NCBI GenBank assembly: GCA_934680015.1
Contig: CAKUSP010000003.1
Span: forward strand, 1-64,000
DNA length: 64,000 bases
Reading direction: 5' to 3'
Origin: an uncultured Bacteroidales bacterium
Lineage (GTDB): Bacteria; Bacteroidota; Bacteroidia; Bacteroidales; UBA932
Positions 45,372 to 53,647 of this stretch are shown here, piece by piece. The notes under the pieces are model-generated. The model was not told the origin of the DNA, searched no databases, and was given only the letters and a program-made list of their open reading frames with translations. Position 1 is the stretch's first letter. Each line of letters begins with the position of its first letter. Both the position numbers and the translations under genes were made by a program.

Positions 45372-46075
45372 TACCAATTTTTTTCTTTTTGACGTGTTTT
45401 AGCCTTTAGTGCTTTGGCCTTCTCCACCTTTTCTTGAGTTTCCTTCTCCTTAGCCTGAATAGCACGTAACATCTGCTGAGCCTGCTGGGCTGAAATTTCT
45501 TGTTGAGAATTGTCGCCTTCTTGTGGCTGCTGCTCTTGTGACTTGTTTTGATTATTTTGATTCTGATTTTGATCTTGCGTATTATCTTTCTTATTATCCT
45601 GCTGCTGTTTATCGTTATCGCCAGAGTCCTTATTCTGCTGCTTTTCTAACATCTTCTTAGCATAAAGATAACTTTCTTTAGCCTGAATATCAGATGGATT
45701 ACAAATCAAAGACTGTTTAAAATCCTCAATTGCACTGGCATAATCTTTTCGCTGAAGCGAAGTATTCCCTTTGTTAAAAAAATATCTATCTCCATAGCTA
45801 CTCTCAGGAGCCTGCTCCGATATTTTATCAAAGATGTTTTTCGCTCCCTCATAATCTTTTTGAGAATACAGAGCATTCGCTAAGTCATAAATAGCAGCAA
45901 AAGATGTAGAATCCTTCACCATAGCCTTACGATAATGGATTTCAGCCTCTTTATAATTAGCCTTTCCATAATCTGAATTACCTTTTCTAACTTCTTTTTT
46001 ATCCTCTTGAGCCCATAGTCCGCAAGACAATAAGCCAAAGGCAGCACAACAAATAACTATTCTACTAACTTTCAT
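45371..46075 (-). CDS. batC: BatC, TPR protein of the Bat operon
   Basis: A 234-residue exported protein (signal MKVSRIVICCAAFGLLSCGLWA) with three to four TPR units (about 28-145: NSDYGKANYKEAEIHYRKAM, ALYSQKDYEGAKNIF, NTSLQRKDYASAIEDFKQSL), then a Gln/Asn/Asp-rich low-complexity segment and a charged coiled tail (about 195-234). Such proteins probably scaffold the Bat complex in the periplasm. It overlaps batB by 1 nt. Confidence 0.88.
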   Translation of the reverse strand: MKVSRIVICCAAFGLLSCGLWAQEDKKEVRKGNSDYGKANYKEAEIHYRKAMVKDSTSFAAIYDLANALYSQKDYEGAKNIFDKISEQAPESSYGDRYFFNKGNTSLQRKDYASAIEDFKQSLICNPSDIQAKESYLYAKKMLEKQQNKDSGDNDKQQQDNKKDNTQDQNQNQNNQNKSQEQQPQEGDNSQQEISAQQAQQMLRAIQAKEKETQEKVEKAKALKAKTRQKEKNW

Positions 46076-47073
46076 TAGAACAACCTCCTACTACTCTTAT
46101 TCTCCCCTATCAAACAGCACAACACGAAAAATAAAGCTGCCAATCCAAAGAAATACATGAACTGCTCATCGTACTCTTCAAATACCACTGAGGAGAATTC
46201 TTCTTTCTCCATTTTACGAATATCCTCTATAATAGGATTTAATCCGAATTCATCATTCCCTGCATGTACATACGCACCACCTGTCTGTGAGGCTATCTGT
46301 TTGAGTACTTTATCGTCAAGTTTACTAACTACTATATTCCCGTCTTTATCCTCAAGCAAAGAACCGCCCATAGGAATAGGCTGGCCTTGAGATGAACCGA
46401 CTCCGATAGTGTATATTTTAATTCCCATTTTTTCGGCCTCCTTAGCAGCAGCGACCGCATCATCTTCATGATTTTCACCATCCGAAATTAGAATAATTAC
46501 CCTACTTTTTTCACTCTGTGCGCTAAAACTCCTTATAGCTGTAAGAATGGCATCGCCCAAGGCTGTACCCTGTATTGGAACCGAATTAGTGTCAATTGAC
46601 GATAAGAACATCTTAGCAGAGACATAATCGGTGGTTATTGGCAATTGCACAAAAGAAGTTCCTGCAAAAACGATAAGCCCTATACGGTCATCCCGTAACT
46701 TATCCACAAGTGAAGAGATGGCCAATTTCGCACGTTCCAAGCGATTCGGAGAATAATCCTGCGCTAGCATTGAATTCGAAACATCCAAGCAAATCATAAT
46801 TTCCGCACCCCTTCCTTGCCTGGTGCTCAATTTGGCTCCGATTTGAGGTCGTGCAAGCCCTATTACGAAGAAAAAGAATCCAAGGGAAAATAAAATCACA
46901 CGGACCCACCCCTTAGCAGAGCTGTAATTTGGCATTAAAAATTGTGCCATCTTGCTACTGGCCAAACGTAGAACCCTTTTCTTATGCAAAGACTTCTTTA
47001 TCGCATATATAATAGGAAAAAGAACGACTAACAAAAGCAGCCACAAAAACTTATGTGCAGCAAATACTATCAT
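46075..47073 (-). CDS. batB: BatB, von Willebrand factor A membrane protein
   Basis: A 332-residue inner-membrane protein: N-terminal helices (about 8-24 and 56-77), a VWA domain (about 90-290) with intact MIDAS motif DVSNSML, the conserved Thr in ITTDY and VIILISDGENHED, and a C-terminal helix (about 307-325). With BatA it likely assembles a metal-dependent complex with the MoxR ATPase. The gene lies 1 nt after batA. Confidence 0.92.
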   Translation of the reverse strand: MIVFAAHKFLWLLLLVVLFPIIYAIKKSLHKKRVLRLASSKMAQFLMPNYSSAKGWVRVILFSLGFFFFVIGLARPQIGAKLSTRQGRGAEIMICLDVSNSMLAQDYSPNRLERAKLAISSLVDKLRDDRIGLIVFAGTSFVQLPITTDYVSAKMFLSSIDTNSVPIQGTALGDAILTAIRSFSAQSEKSRVIILISDGENHEDDAVAAAKEAEKMGIKIYTIGVGSSQGQPIPMGGSLLEDKDGNIVVSKLDDKVLKQIASQTGGAYVHAGNDEFGLNPIIEDIRKMEKEEFSSVVFEEYDEQFMYFFGLAALFFVLCCLIGENKSSRRLF

Positions 47074-47074
47074 A

Positions 47075-48061
47075 CTATGGCAATCTCTTAACTAATACAA
47101 AAACAACTACACACAATATAAGGCAGGCCAATGCCCACACAGCAAATCGAGGAAACAATTCTTGATAAACTGGAAAGGAATCGATCGTAGTTTTCGTTTT
47201 TTCCATCTTGTTTATCTCTCCATATATTTCCGCCAACTTCGTATTATCTGTAGCTCTGAAATATCTTCCTCCCGTGGTTGTAGCCACCTCCTTCAACAAA
47301 TTCTCATCTATCTCGACCTGCATCTGACGAGTTTCTATCCCCCACGGAGTAACCACTGGATAAGGAGCCATACCATTAGCTCCTATTCCTATAGTATAGA
47401 CTCTTATACCATAATTCTTAGCTATCTGCGCGGCAGTTAACGGGGCTATTTCTCCACGATTATTTACTCCATCCGTAAGTAAAATGACAACTCGACTCGG
47501 AGAATCTGAAGAGGATAATCTTGCTACTGCCGTAGCCAAACCATTGCCAATAGCAGTACCATCTTCTATCAAATCGGTCTGCACTTCCTTCATAAGATTA
47601 ATCAGGGTGGCCCTATCGGTAGTAAGTGGGCACTGAGTGTAGCTTTCTCCTGCGAACACCACGATTCCCATGCGATCAGAAGGACGTTGGGATATGAATT
47701 CTATAGCTATATCCTTAGCCGCGCTGATTCTATCTGGGGTAAAATCTCTTGCTAACATACTAGTAGACACATCCATCGCGAATATTATATCTATGCCTTC
47801 CGTGTCTATTCTTTCAGACTGTGAAGAAGAGCGAGGACGTGCAATACATATTATAATTAACGTCAAAGCGCCTATTAACAATAGAAATGGAAGATGAACA
47901 ATAAATCCATAAAAACGATTTTCACCTCCACTGCACCATGGATACCTGTTACTTACCCTAAAATATGGAACATTCCCTCTAAGCTGCCTTAATATATATA
48001 AAGCTAGCAAGATGGCGGGAACAAACAATAGCCACAAAAGAGATTGATACTCAAAGAACAT
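47075..48061 (-). CDS. batA: BatA, von Willebrand factor A membrane protein
   Basis: A 328-residue paralogue of BatB with the same layout: two N-terminal helices, VWA domain with MIDAS DVSTSMLARD, TTDRATLI and VVILLTDGVNNRG, and a C-terminal helix. Its start overlaps the end of the upstream membrane-protein gene by 11 nt. Part of the Bacteroides aerotolerance operon. Confidence 0.92.
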   Translation of the reverse strand: MFFEYQSLLWLLFVPAILLALYILRQLRGNVPYFRVSNRYPWCSGGENRFYGFIVHLPFLLLIGALTLIIICIARPRSSSQSERIDTEGIDIIFAMDVSTSMLARDFTPDRISAAKDIAIEFISQRPSDRMGIVVFAGESYTQCPLTTDRATLINLMKEVQTDLIEDGTAIGNGLATAVARLSSSDSPSRVVILLTDGVNNRGEIAPLTAAQIAKNYGIRVYTIGIGANGMAPYPVVTPWGIETRQMQVEIDENLLKEVATTTGGRYFRATDNTKLAEIYGEINKMEKTKTTIDSFPVYQELFPRFAVWALACLILCVVVFVLVKRLP

Positions 48062-48980
48062 TTTTATTCTCCTCCACTGGTTGAGACTGATAAGTAGTAG
48101 TTATGAAGTTAATACATAGAGGCAGAGCACTTGCATTCTCCTCATCTGAAGCTACATACTTAGCGAATTTCACGAAATCAGCTCTTTCAAACAACTGCTT
48201 CAAAGACTCATACATTTGAGGTGTTATGTTGTCACACTTTTTCAAATCCCCGAATAGTTCCACTGTAGTCATCTCAGGAGCATCTATTCCAAATCTCTGA
48301 TCTATATAATTTTTCAATATATCGGTTATTCCCGAATAGAAGGCTTTTTGATGTGATGGTGACCAATACTTATCGCTTCTATATTTCTCTAACTCTCTCA
48401 ACGCAACAATATGAGCCGGTTCACTCTCTTTTACCACATTCTGCTTCTTATTGAAAATCCGGCGGCAAACAATGACCAATAAAAAAATTAATACCGCAAC
48501 CCCAAGTCCCCCCAGAAGATATGGGATTACTTCCTTTAAAGTAATCGGATAATTAATCTGCTTTTTTAAGGGATAAATCTTGAAGGTTGCCGTATCAATC
48601 GGCATAGTCTTCACATCCAACTGCGCACCAGAAAAACAAAGAGTATCAACACCGCCATTCACATTACGCCTTAGGACCAATAATGATGGTAATTCGTATT
48701 CCCCCTCTTCAAATGGGGCAACCACCACTTCCGCCTTCACATCACCATTTTTCAGTGTATCTATTTGCCAATCACGAACTAACACTAGCGTGTCGTTACA
48801 TACCTTCGACATATCCATAAAGCCTAATCCCATTCCGGCATCACTTTTTTTCAATTCGAAACCATATCCGAATTGGTCCCCCACAAGGGCCGAATCACGC
48901 TGCTGCCTAGACTGTAAATAAGCCTTCCCCATAGGGATAATGTCCAAGATACAGAATAAGAATACAATTAAACTTCTCAT
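48051..48980 (-). CDS. Bat-operon membrane protein of unknown function
   Basis: A 309-residue protein with a signal peptide, an extracytoplasmic beta-rich domain (about 35-145, EEGEYELPSLLVLRR), one membrane helix (about 155-178) and a cytoplasmic domain (about 185-295) with AHIVALRELEKYR and HQKAFYSGITDILKNYIDQRFGIDAPEMTT. The cytoplasmic part resembles the corresponding segment of BatD (YLKQGLSGAFYEELHKALLGFVADKY). This gene regularly sits between DUF58 and batA in Bacteroidetes. It overlaps both neighbours (4 and 11 nt). Probably a structural partner of the MoxR complex. Confidence 0.75.
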   Translation of the reverse strand: MRSLIVFLFCILDIIPMGKAYLQSRQQRDSALVGDQFGYGFELKKSDAGMGLGFMDMSKVCNDTLVLVRDWQIDTLKNGDVKAEVVVAPFEEGEYELPSLLVLRRNVNGGVDTLCFSGAQLDVKTMPIDTATFKIYPLKKQINYPITLKEVIPYLLGGLGVAVLIFLLVIVCRRIFNKKQNVVKESEPAHIVALRELEKYRSDKYWSPSHQKAFYSGITDILKNYIDQRFGIDAPEMTTVELFGDLKKCDNITPQMYESLKQLFERADFVKFAKYVASDEENASALPLCINFITTTYQSQPVEENKNVL

Positions 48981-49885
48981 CTAAAAAGCCCCATTAAATC
49001 TTTTACATAATCTCCTTCGGTGCTAATATCCGTAAAATGCACTTTATACCTATTCATCAGTTCTTTACCTCGTGCTCTGAAAACAGAATTCCATTTAGCA
49101 TAAGATTTACGCACTCGTAAAGAATCCGTATTAACCCATGCATTCTCACCAGTTTCACTGTCTTGCAGATGAACTATCCCGACAGATGGCAACTCATAAT
49201 CCAACGGATCACTTATCCTTATTACAGATAAATCATGCTTACCTACTGTAATCTTTAGAGCTTCTTCATAACGAGGGTTAGCCTCTTTATCGACATCCAT
49301 CAAATCACTTAAAAGAAAAGCATTACATTTGCGTTTAATCGCACCTGTCAGAAACCTGAGTGCTACACTTAAATCCGTACCTGACGATGTGGGCTCCAAT
49401 TCCAACATTTCCCTTATTATATGGAGCAAATGCGAGCGGCCCTTTTTAGGAGGGATAAACTTCTCGACTTTGTTAGAGAAGAACAATGCTCCGACCTTGT
49501 CATTATTGATACTTGCACTAAAACTCAATACAGCGGCCACTTCTGCTATTCTCTCTCTTTTAGTGAAAGACTTGGTACCGAAAAGTCCGCTTCTTGACAC
49601 ATCTATTAAAAGAACCATCGTCAATTCGCGTTCCTCTTCGAACACTTTAACATGAGGACTCCGCAAACGCGCAGTTACATTCCAATCCATAGCACGTACA
49701 TCGTCTCCCCACTGATACTCACGTACTTCACTGAATGTCATTCCTCGGCCTTTAAATGCCGAATGATATTCTCCCGCAAAAATCTGGTGAGAGAGCGCCT
49801 TTGTACGAATTTCTATCTTACGGATTTTCTTTAAAAATTCCGTAGTAGAAGACGGCGAAGAACCATTATGGGACAATGACCGCAT
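48977..49885 (-). CDS. DUF58 protein of the MoxR/Bat operon
   Basis: A 302-residue cytoplasmic protein with the DUF58 signature GRGMTFSEVREYQWGDDVRAMDWNVTAR (about 46-73) and a degenerate VWA domain starting LLIDVSRSGLFG. DUF58 proteins are standard partners of MoxR AAA ATPases and may be chaperoned or act as adaptors. It overlaps moxR by 20 nt and the following gene by 4 nt, consistent with one operon. Confidence 0.92.
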   Translation of the reverse strand: MRSLSHNGSSPSSTTEFLKKIRKIEIRTKALSHQIFAGEYHSAFKGRGMTFSEVREYQWGDDVRAMDWNVTARLRSPHVKVFEEERELTMVLLIDVSRSGLFGTKSFTKRERIAEVAAVLSFSASINNDKVGALFFSNKVEKFIPPKKGRSHLLHIIREMLELEPTSSGTDLSVALRFLTGAIKRKCNAFLLSDLMDVDKEANPRYEEALKITVGKHDLSVIRISDPLDYELPSVGIVHLQDSETGENAWVNTDSLRVRKSYAKWNSVFRARGKELMNRYKVHFTDISTEGDYVKDLMGLFR

Positions 49886-50858
49886 TTATAACTTGCTCTA
49901 TAATCTCGTCTGAAGTAATATTTTCCGCCTCTGCTTCATATGTAAGACCTATTCTATGACGCAAAACCTCATGGCATACTGCTCTTACATCTTCTGGAAT
50001 AACATATCCACGCCTCTTTATAAAAGCATAAGCTTTAGCGGCCGCACATAGGCTAATACTTGCACGCGGAGAAGCTCCATATGCAATCATAGTTTCAAGT
50101 GAGGATAGATTGCACTCTTTAGGAGCACGTGTAGCAAAAACAATATCAACTATATATTTTTCAATTTTTTCATCCATATATACCTCACGGACTATCTCTC
50201 TAGCACGCGTGATATCTTGTGTAGTGACAACAGGATTAACTGTAGGGAACTCTCCTGTATTATTCATTCTTATTATCAATCGCTCTTCTTCTTTCTTAGG
50301 GTAATCAACTAAAACTTTTAGCATAAAACGATCCACCTGAGCTTCTGGGAGAGGATATGTTCCTTCCTGTTCGATAGGGTTCTGCGTAGCCATAACTAAA
50401 AATGGATCTGGAAGTGGGTATGTCGATTCTCCCAAAGTCACCTGTCTTTCCTGCATAGCTTCTAAAAGCGCAGATTGCACTTTCGCAGGAGCTCGGTTTA
50501 TCTCATCTGCAAGAACGAAATTCGCGAATATCGGCCCTTTATGCACTTCAAATTGCTCTTTTTTCTGGCTATATATCAAAGTTCCCGTAACATCTGCAGG
50601 CAACAAATCTGGAGTAAACTGTATTCTTGAAAATGATCCAGTCACAGCCTTCGCAAGTGTACTTATAGCTAAAGTTTTTGCTAATCCCGGCATACCCTCC
50701 AAAAGAATATGTCCGTTAGAAAGAAGAGCTATTTCCAAATTCTCTATAAGATGCTTCTGACCCACGATGACCTTTCCCATCTCCATAGAAAGCAAGTCGA
50801 CAAAAGAACTCTCTTTTTGAATTTTCTCATTCAAATCCTTAATGTTTACGCTATCCAT
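49866..50858 (-). CDS. MoxR-family AAA ATPase
   Basis: A 330-residue AAA+ ATPase: Walker A LLEGMPGLAKTLA, Walker B FVLADEINRAPAKVQSALLEAMQERQVTLG, sensor 1 MATQNPIEQEGTYPLPEAQVDRF and the C-terminal lid (YGASPRASISL). It probably works as a chaperone or metal-insertion machine for the VWA proteins encoded downstream. First gene of the Bat operon and divergent from truA. Confidence 0.95.
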   Translation of the reverse strand: MDSVNIKDLNEKIQKESSFVDLLSMEMGKVIVGQKHLIENLEIALLSNGHILLEGMPGLAKTLAISTLAKAVTGSFSRIQFTPDLLPADVTGTLIYSQKKEQFEVHKGPIFANFVLADEINRAPAKVQSALLEAMQERQVTLGESTYPLPDPFLVMATQNPIEQEGTYPLPEAQVDRFMLKVLVDYPKKEEERLIIRMNNTGEFPTVNPVVTTQDITRAREIVREVYMDEKIEKYIVDIVFATRAPKECNLSSLETMIAYGASPRASISLCAAAKAYAFIKRRGYVIPEDVRAVCHEVLRHRIGLTYEAEAENITSDEIIEQVINAVIVP

Positions 50859-50868
50859 ATATTTTCTT

Positions 50869-50876
50869 TAATTTTG
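50869..50876 (+). promoter_or_regulatory. truA -7 box
   Basis: TAATTTTG matches TAnnTTTG. An in-frame ATG at 50879 would be at or before the transcription start, so the next ATG at 50897, which begins the conserved N-terminus, is preferred. Confidence 0.5.
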
Positions 50877-50896
50877 CAATGCACAATACAATCCTT

Positions 50897-51634
50897 ATGC
50901 GTTTTAAACTTACATTATCATACAACGGGGCTTTTTTTTGCGGATGGCAAATACAGCCACACTCTCCCTCTGTCCAGCAAACTATCAATGACGCCCTTTC
51001 AACCCTACTGAAAGAGCCCATCTGTGTGGTTGGGGCCGGCAGGACAGATACTGGTGTAAATGCACTTAACTATACTGCTCATTTCGACTACACTAAGCCA
51101 TTGGACACCGGCGCACTAATATACAAATTAAATGCCATATTACCCCATTCAATAGCCATCCATTCCATAGAAAGTACTGACGAAAACTTTCATGCTCGTT
51201 TCAGTGCACGCAAACGAGAATACATCTACCATATCCACCGTGTAAAAGATCCTTTCGCGGAACAATTTTCTCTGCAATATTCCTATCCGACATTAGACTT
51301 TAATGCCATGAACGAAGCAGCATCCCTTTTAATAGGCACACGAGATTTTACATGCTTTGAAAAAAAAGGAGCTGACAACAAAACCTCCATTTGCACAATA
51401 TATGAAGCCTATTGGGTAAAAAAAGACGAAACGCATTGGGAATTTCATGTAAGTGCCGATCGGTTCCTAAGAAATATGGTCAGAGCTATAGTAGGGACTC
51501 TCCTAGAAGTAGGACGAGGTAAAAGAACAATAAATAGCATATCTAAGCTTATCGAAAAAGGCGATAGGACCTTCGCCGGAGAAAGCGTACCGGGAAACGC
51601 TTTGTTTCTTTCAAAAATAGAATATTTTGAGTAA
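50897..51634 (+). CDS. truA: tRNA pseudouridine(38-40) synthase TruA
   Basis: A 245-residue enzyme isomerising uridines 38-40 in the tRNA anticodon stem. The N-terminus RFKLTLSYNGAFFCGWQIQP, catalytic Asp51 in GAGRTDTGVNAL (usually GRTDxGVHA, here Asn for His), ARFSARKREYIYHI and DFTCFEKKG are visible, and the C-terminal FLRNMVRAIVGTLLEVGRGK closes the fold. The start at 50897 matches the family N-terminus and the position of the -7 box. Confidence 0.95.
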   Translation: MRFKLTLSYNGAFFCGWQIQPHSPSVQQTINDALSTLLKEPICVVGAGRTDTGVNALNYTAHFDYTKPLDTGALIYKLNAILPHSIAIHSIESTDENFHARFSARKREYIYHIHRVKDPFAEQFSLQYSYPTLDFNAMNEAASLLIGTRDFTCFEKKGADNKTSICTIYEAYWVKKDETHWEFHVSADRFLRNMVRAIVGTLLEVGRGKRTINSISKLIEKGDRTFAGESVPGNALFLSKIEYFE

Positions 51635-51762
51635 ATTTGCGCGATAGCGTTTGGTGCATGATAAAATAAGCGTTTTAATATTGTGCAGACACACACAATC
51701 TTCACAATATGAGTTATTTACACACCTTCGCAGTTAAATTAGAATAATAAAAAATAAATAAT
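51632..51762 (+). promoter_or_regulatory. Promoter and leader of the exbB-lysS gene string
   Basis: TAAATTTG (51632-51639) is a -7 box overlapping the truA stop codon. The predicted leader is about 120 nt. It contains ATATTGTG and CACAATAT segments that can pair, with an internal CACAAT as an alternative partner. No known riboswitch is recognised. No -33 box stands out. Confidence 0.45.
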
Positions 51763-52425
51763 ATGGTTGAAACTCAATCTGTTTCCATCTTAGAGATGGC
51801 GTTAAAGGGTGGCTGGATAATGATCGTGCTACTTGTGCTTTCTATTATCGCTCTCTACATTTTCGGGAAAAAATGGTGGATTATCTCTTCTGCAAGTAAA
51901 ATCGACAAGAATTTCATGAAAGACATAAAAGACTATCTCTCCGATGGCAAGGTAAAATCGGCTAAAGCATTATGCGGGAAATTCGATTCTCCTGTAGCCA
52001 GAATGATAGAAACTGGGATAGCTAGAATTGGCAAACCACTATCAGATGTCCAAACGGCAGTGGACAATGTCGGAAATGCAGAAATAGCAAGGCTAGAAAG
52101 CGGGCTTCCTTATCTTGCGACTATAGCCGGAGGTGCACCAATGCTTGGATTCCTAGGGACAGTGACTGGTATGATAAAAGCCTTTTTCAATATGTCCAAT
52201 GCTGGAAATAATATTGATATTTCACTTCTATCAGCTGGTATTTATGAAGCCATGATTACCACTGTAGGCGGACTTATAGTAGGTATCATCGCCTATTTTG
52301 CATACAATTTTCTTACGGCTAAAGTATCCAATGTGGTTTTCAGTATGGAAAATGCAACTATAGAATTTATGGATATGTTAAGCGAGAACTCTGATAGTCA
52401 AGCTGACTCAACTGAAATTCAGTAA
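51763..52425 (+). CDS. exbB: ExbB/TolQ-type proton channel protein
   Basis: A 220-residue inner-membrane protein of the MotA/TolQ/ExbB family: helix about 17-34, cytoplasmic loop, then helices about 118-140 and 158-183. The family core GLPYLATIAGGAPMLGFLGTVTGMIKAF and ISLLSAGIYEAMITTVGGLIVGIIAYFAYN are clear. With ExbD it uses proton flow to drive TonB, needed by the two SusC transporters of this window. First in a long packed gene string. Confidence 0.93.
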   Translation: MVETQSVSILEMALKGGWIMIVLLVLSIIALYIFGKKWWIISSASKIDKNFMKDIKDYLSDGKVKSAKALCGKFDSPVARMIETGIARIGKPLSDVQTAVDNVGNAEIARLESGLPYLATIAGGAPMLGFLGTVTGMIKAFFNMSNAGNNIDISLLSAGIYEAMITTVGGLIVGIIAYFAYNFLTAKVSNVVFSMENATIEFMDMLSENSDSQADSTEIQ

Positions 52426-52430
52426 TTCAT

Positions 52431-52841
52431 ATGGCCCTTAGAAGAAACACCAAGCCTGATCCTAATATGTCCATGTCTTCCATGACGGACATAGTGTTTT
52501 TGTTACTGATTTTCTTTTTGGTTACTTCAACTCTTGTGAACCCTAACGCACTCAAGTTGTTACTACCTAAAAGCACAGGACAGGTCAGTGCAAAAGCCAC
52601 AGTTTCGGTATCGATAAAGGATTGTGGGGATGACGTCTATTCCTACCACATTAATGGCGAGAAACAAGGCATCCCTTTTGACGAAGTGGAAGACGACCTC
52701 GTAGAGGAACTTTCATCTGAGGAAGATCCTACTTTTTCTATTTATGCTGACGAAAGCGTACCCATCAAAGAAATAGTGAAAGTAATGAATATCGCTAAGA
52801 GAAACCACTACAAAGTCATCTTGGCTACATCTCCAGAATAA
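52431..52841 (+). CDS. exbD: ExbD/TolR-type protein
   Basis: A 136-residue protein with one N-terminal helix containing the proton-binding Asp: SSMTDIVFLLLIFFLVTSTLVNP. The periplasmic domain (about 45-136) ends VKVMNIAKRNHYKVILATSPE. It pairs with ExbB. The gene begins 5 nt after exbB and its TAA overlaps the next ATG (TAATG). Confidence 0.93.
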   Translation: MALRRNTKPDPNMSMSSMTDIVFLLLIFFLVTSTLVNPNALKLLLPKSTGQVSAKATVSVSIKDCGDDVYSYHINGEKQGIPFDEVEDDLVEELSSEEDPTFSIYADESVPIKEIVKVMNIAKRNHYKVILATSPE

Positions 52842-53647
52842 TGAGTAATCAAAACACATACATAGAGCACAGAGAAAGTTCTAATAAAAAGGGGCGGATC
52901 ATAGGGGTCGCTCTAGTACTTTGTGTCCTTGCATGTTCTTTCACTTTACTATCTTTTACTGGGTTAAGTTACTTGTATCCGCCACCTGAAGAAAATACCT
53001 TCCTACTTGATTTTTCATCTGAAGTTAATGATATTGAACTAAAGACGAGTAAGGAGCCTGTTTCAGAGAATGTCGATAAAACTAAGGAAGTCGAACTCGT
53101 AAAAAAGAGCGAAAGCCCTATTGAACAAAACAAACCGAATACAACAGAGCAGTCATCCCAAGATAATTTCGGAGATGTCGAGACACCATCGCCACAGCCT
53201 GAACAGCCCGCAATAAACCAGAAAGCTTTATTCCCTGGGATGAGCAAAAAGCCAAGTTCTTCGGATTCCCCACATTCTGCCGCAAAACCATCGACAAATT
53301 TCAACGACGGACAATCTGACGGGAATTCTAAGAATAGTGTCACAGACGGCAAACCCAACGCTCATCTAGAAGGGCGCGAGGTTAAGGGAGAATTGGTCCG
53401 ACCTAAATATAACAAGCAAGAGGGCGGTAAGGTAGTGGTACGAATATGGGTTGATGCTTATGGAAATGTCACAAATGCAATCGTAGATGCATCTGGTACA
53501 ACTATTGATGATAAAACACTATGGAATGAAGCGCGGAACGCAGCGATGAGGACTCACTTCTCCATATTAAAAAAAATTACAGAAGATACTTCTCTGCAAG
53601 AACTTTTGCAGGAGGGTACAATCACTTATTATTTCACATTAAAGTAA
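52841..53647 (+). CDS. TonB-like energy transducer
   Basis: A 268-residue protein: cytoplasmic N-terminus, one helix (about 19-45), a low-complexity Pro/Ser/Lys periplasmic spacer (about 60-185) and a C-terminal TonB-like domain (about 190-268, RPKYNKQEGGKVVVRIWVDAYGNVTNAIVDASG). Its place directly after exbB-exbD supports a TonB role, coupling proton flow to TonB-dependent receptors such as the SusC proteins. The C-terminal domain departs from classical TonB, so specialised partners are possible. Confidence 0.82.
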   Translation: MSNQNTYIEHRESSNKKGRIIGVALVLCVLACSFTLLSFTGLSYLYPPPEENTFLLDFSSEVNDIELKTSKEPVSENVDKTKEVELVKKSESPIEQNKPNTTEQSSQDNFGDVETPSPQPEQPAINQKALFPGMSKKPSSSDSPHSAAKPSTNFNDGQSDGNSKNSVTDGKPNAHLEGREVKGELVRPKYNKQEGGKVVVRIWVDAYGNVTNAIVDASGTTIDDKTLWNEARNAAMRTHFSILKKITEDTSLQELLQEGTITYYFTLK

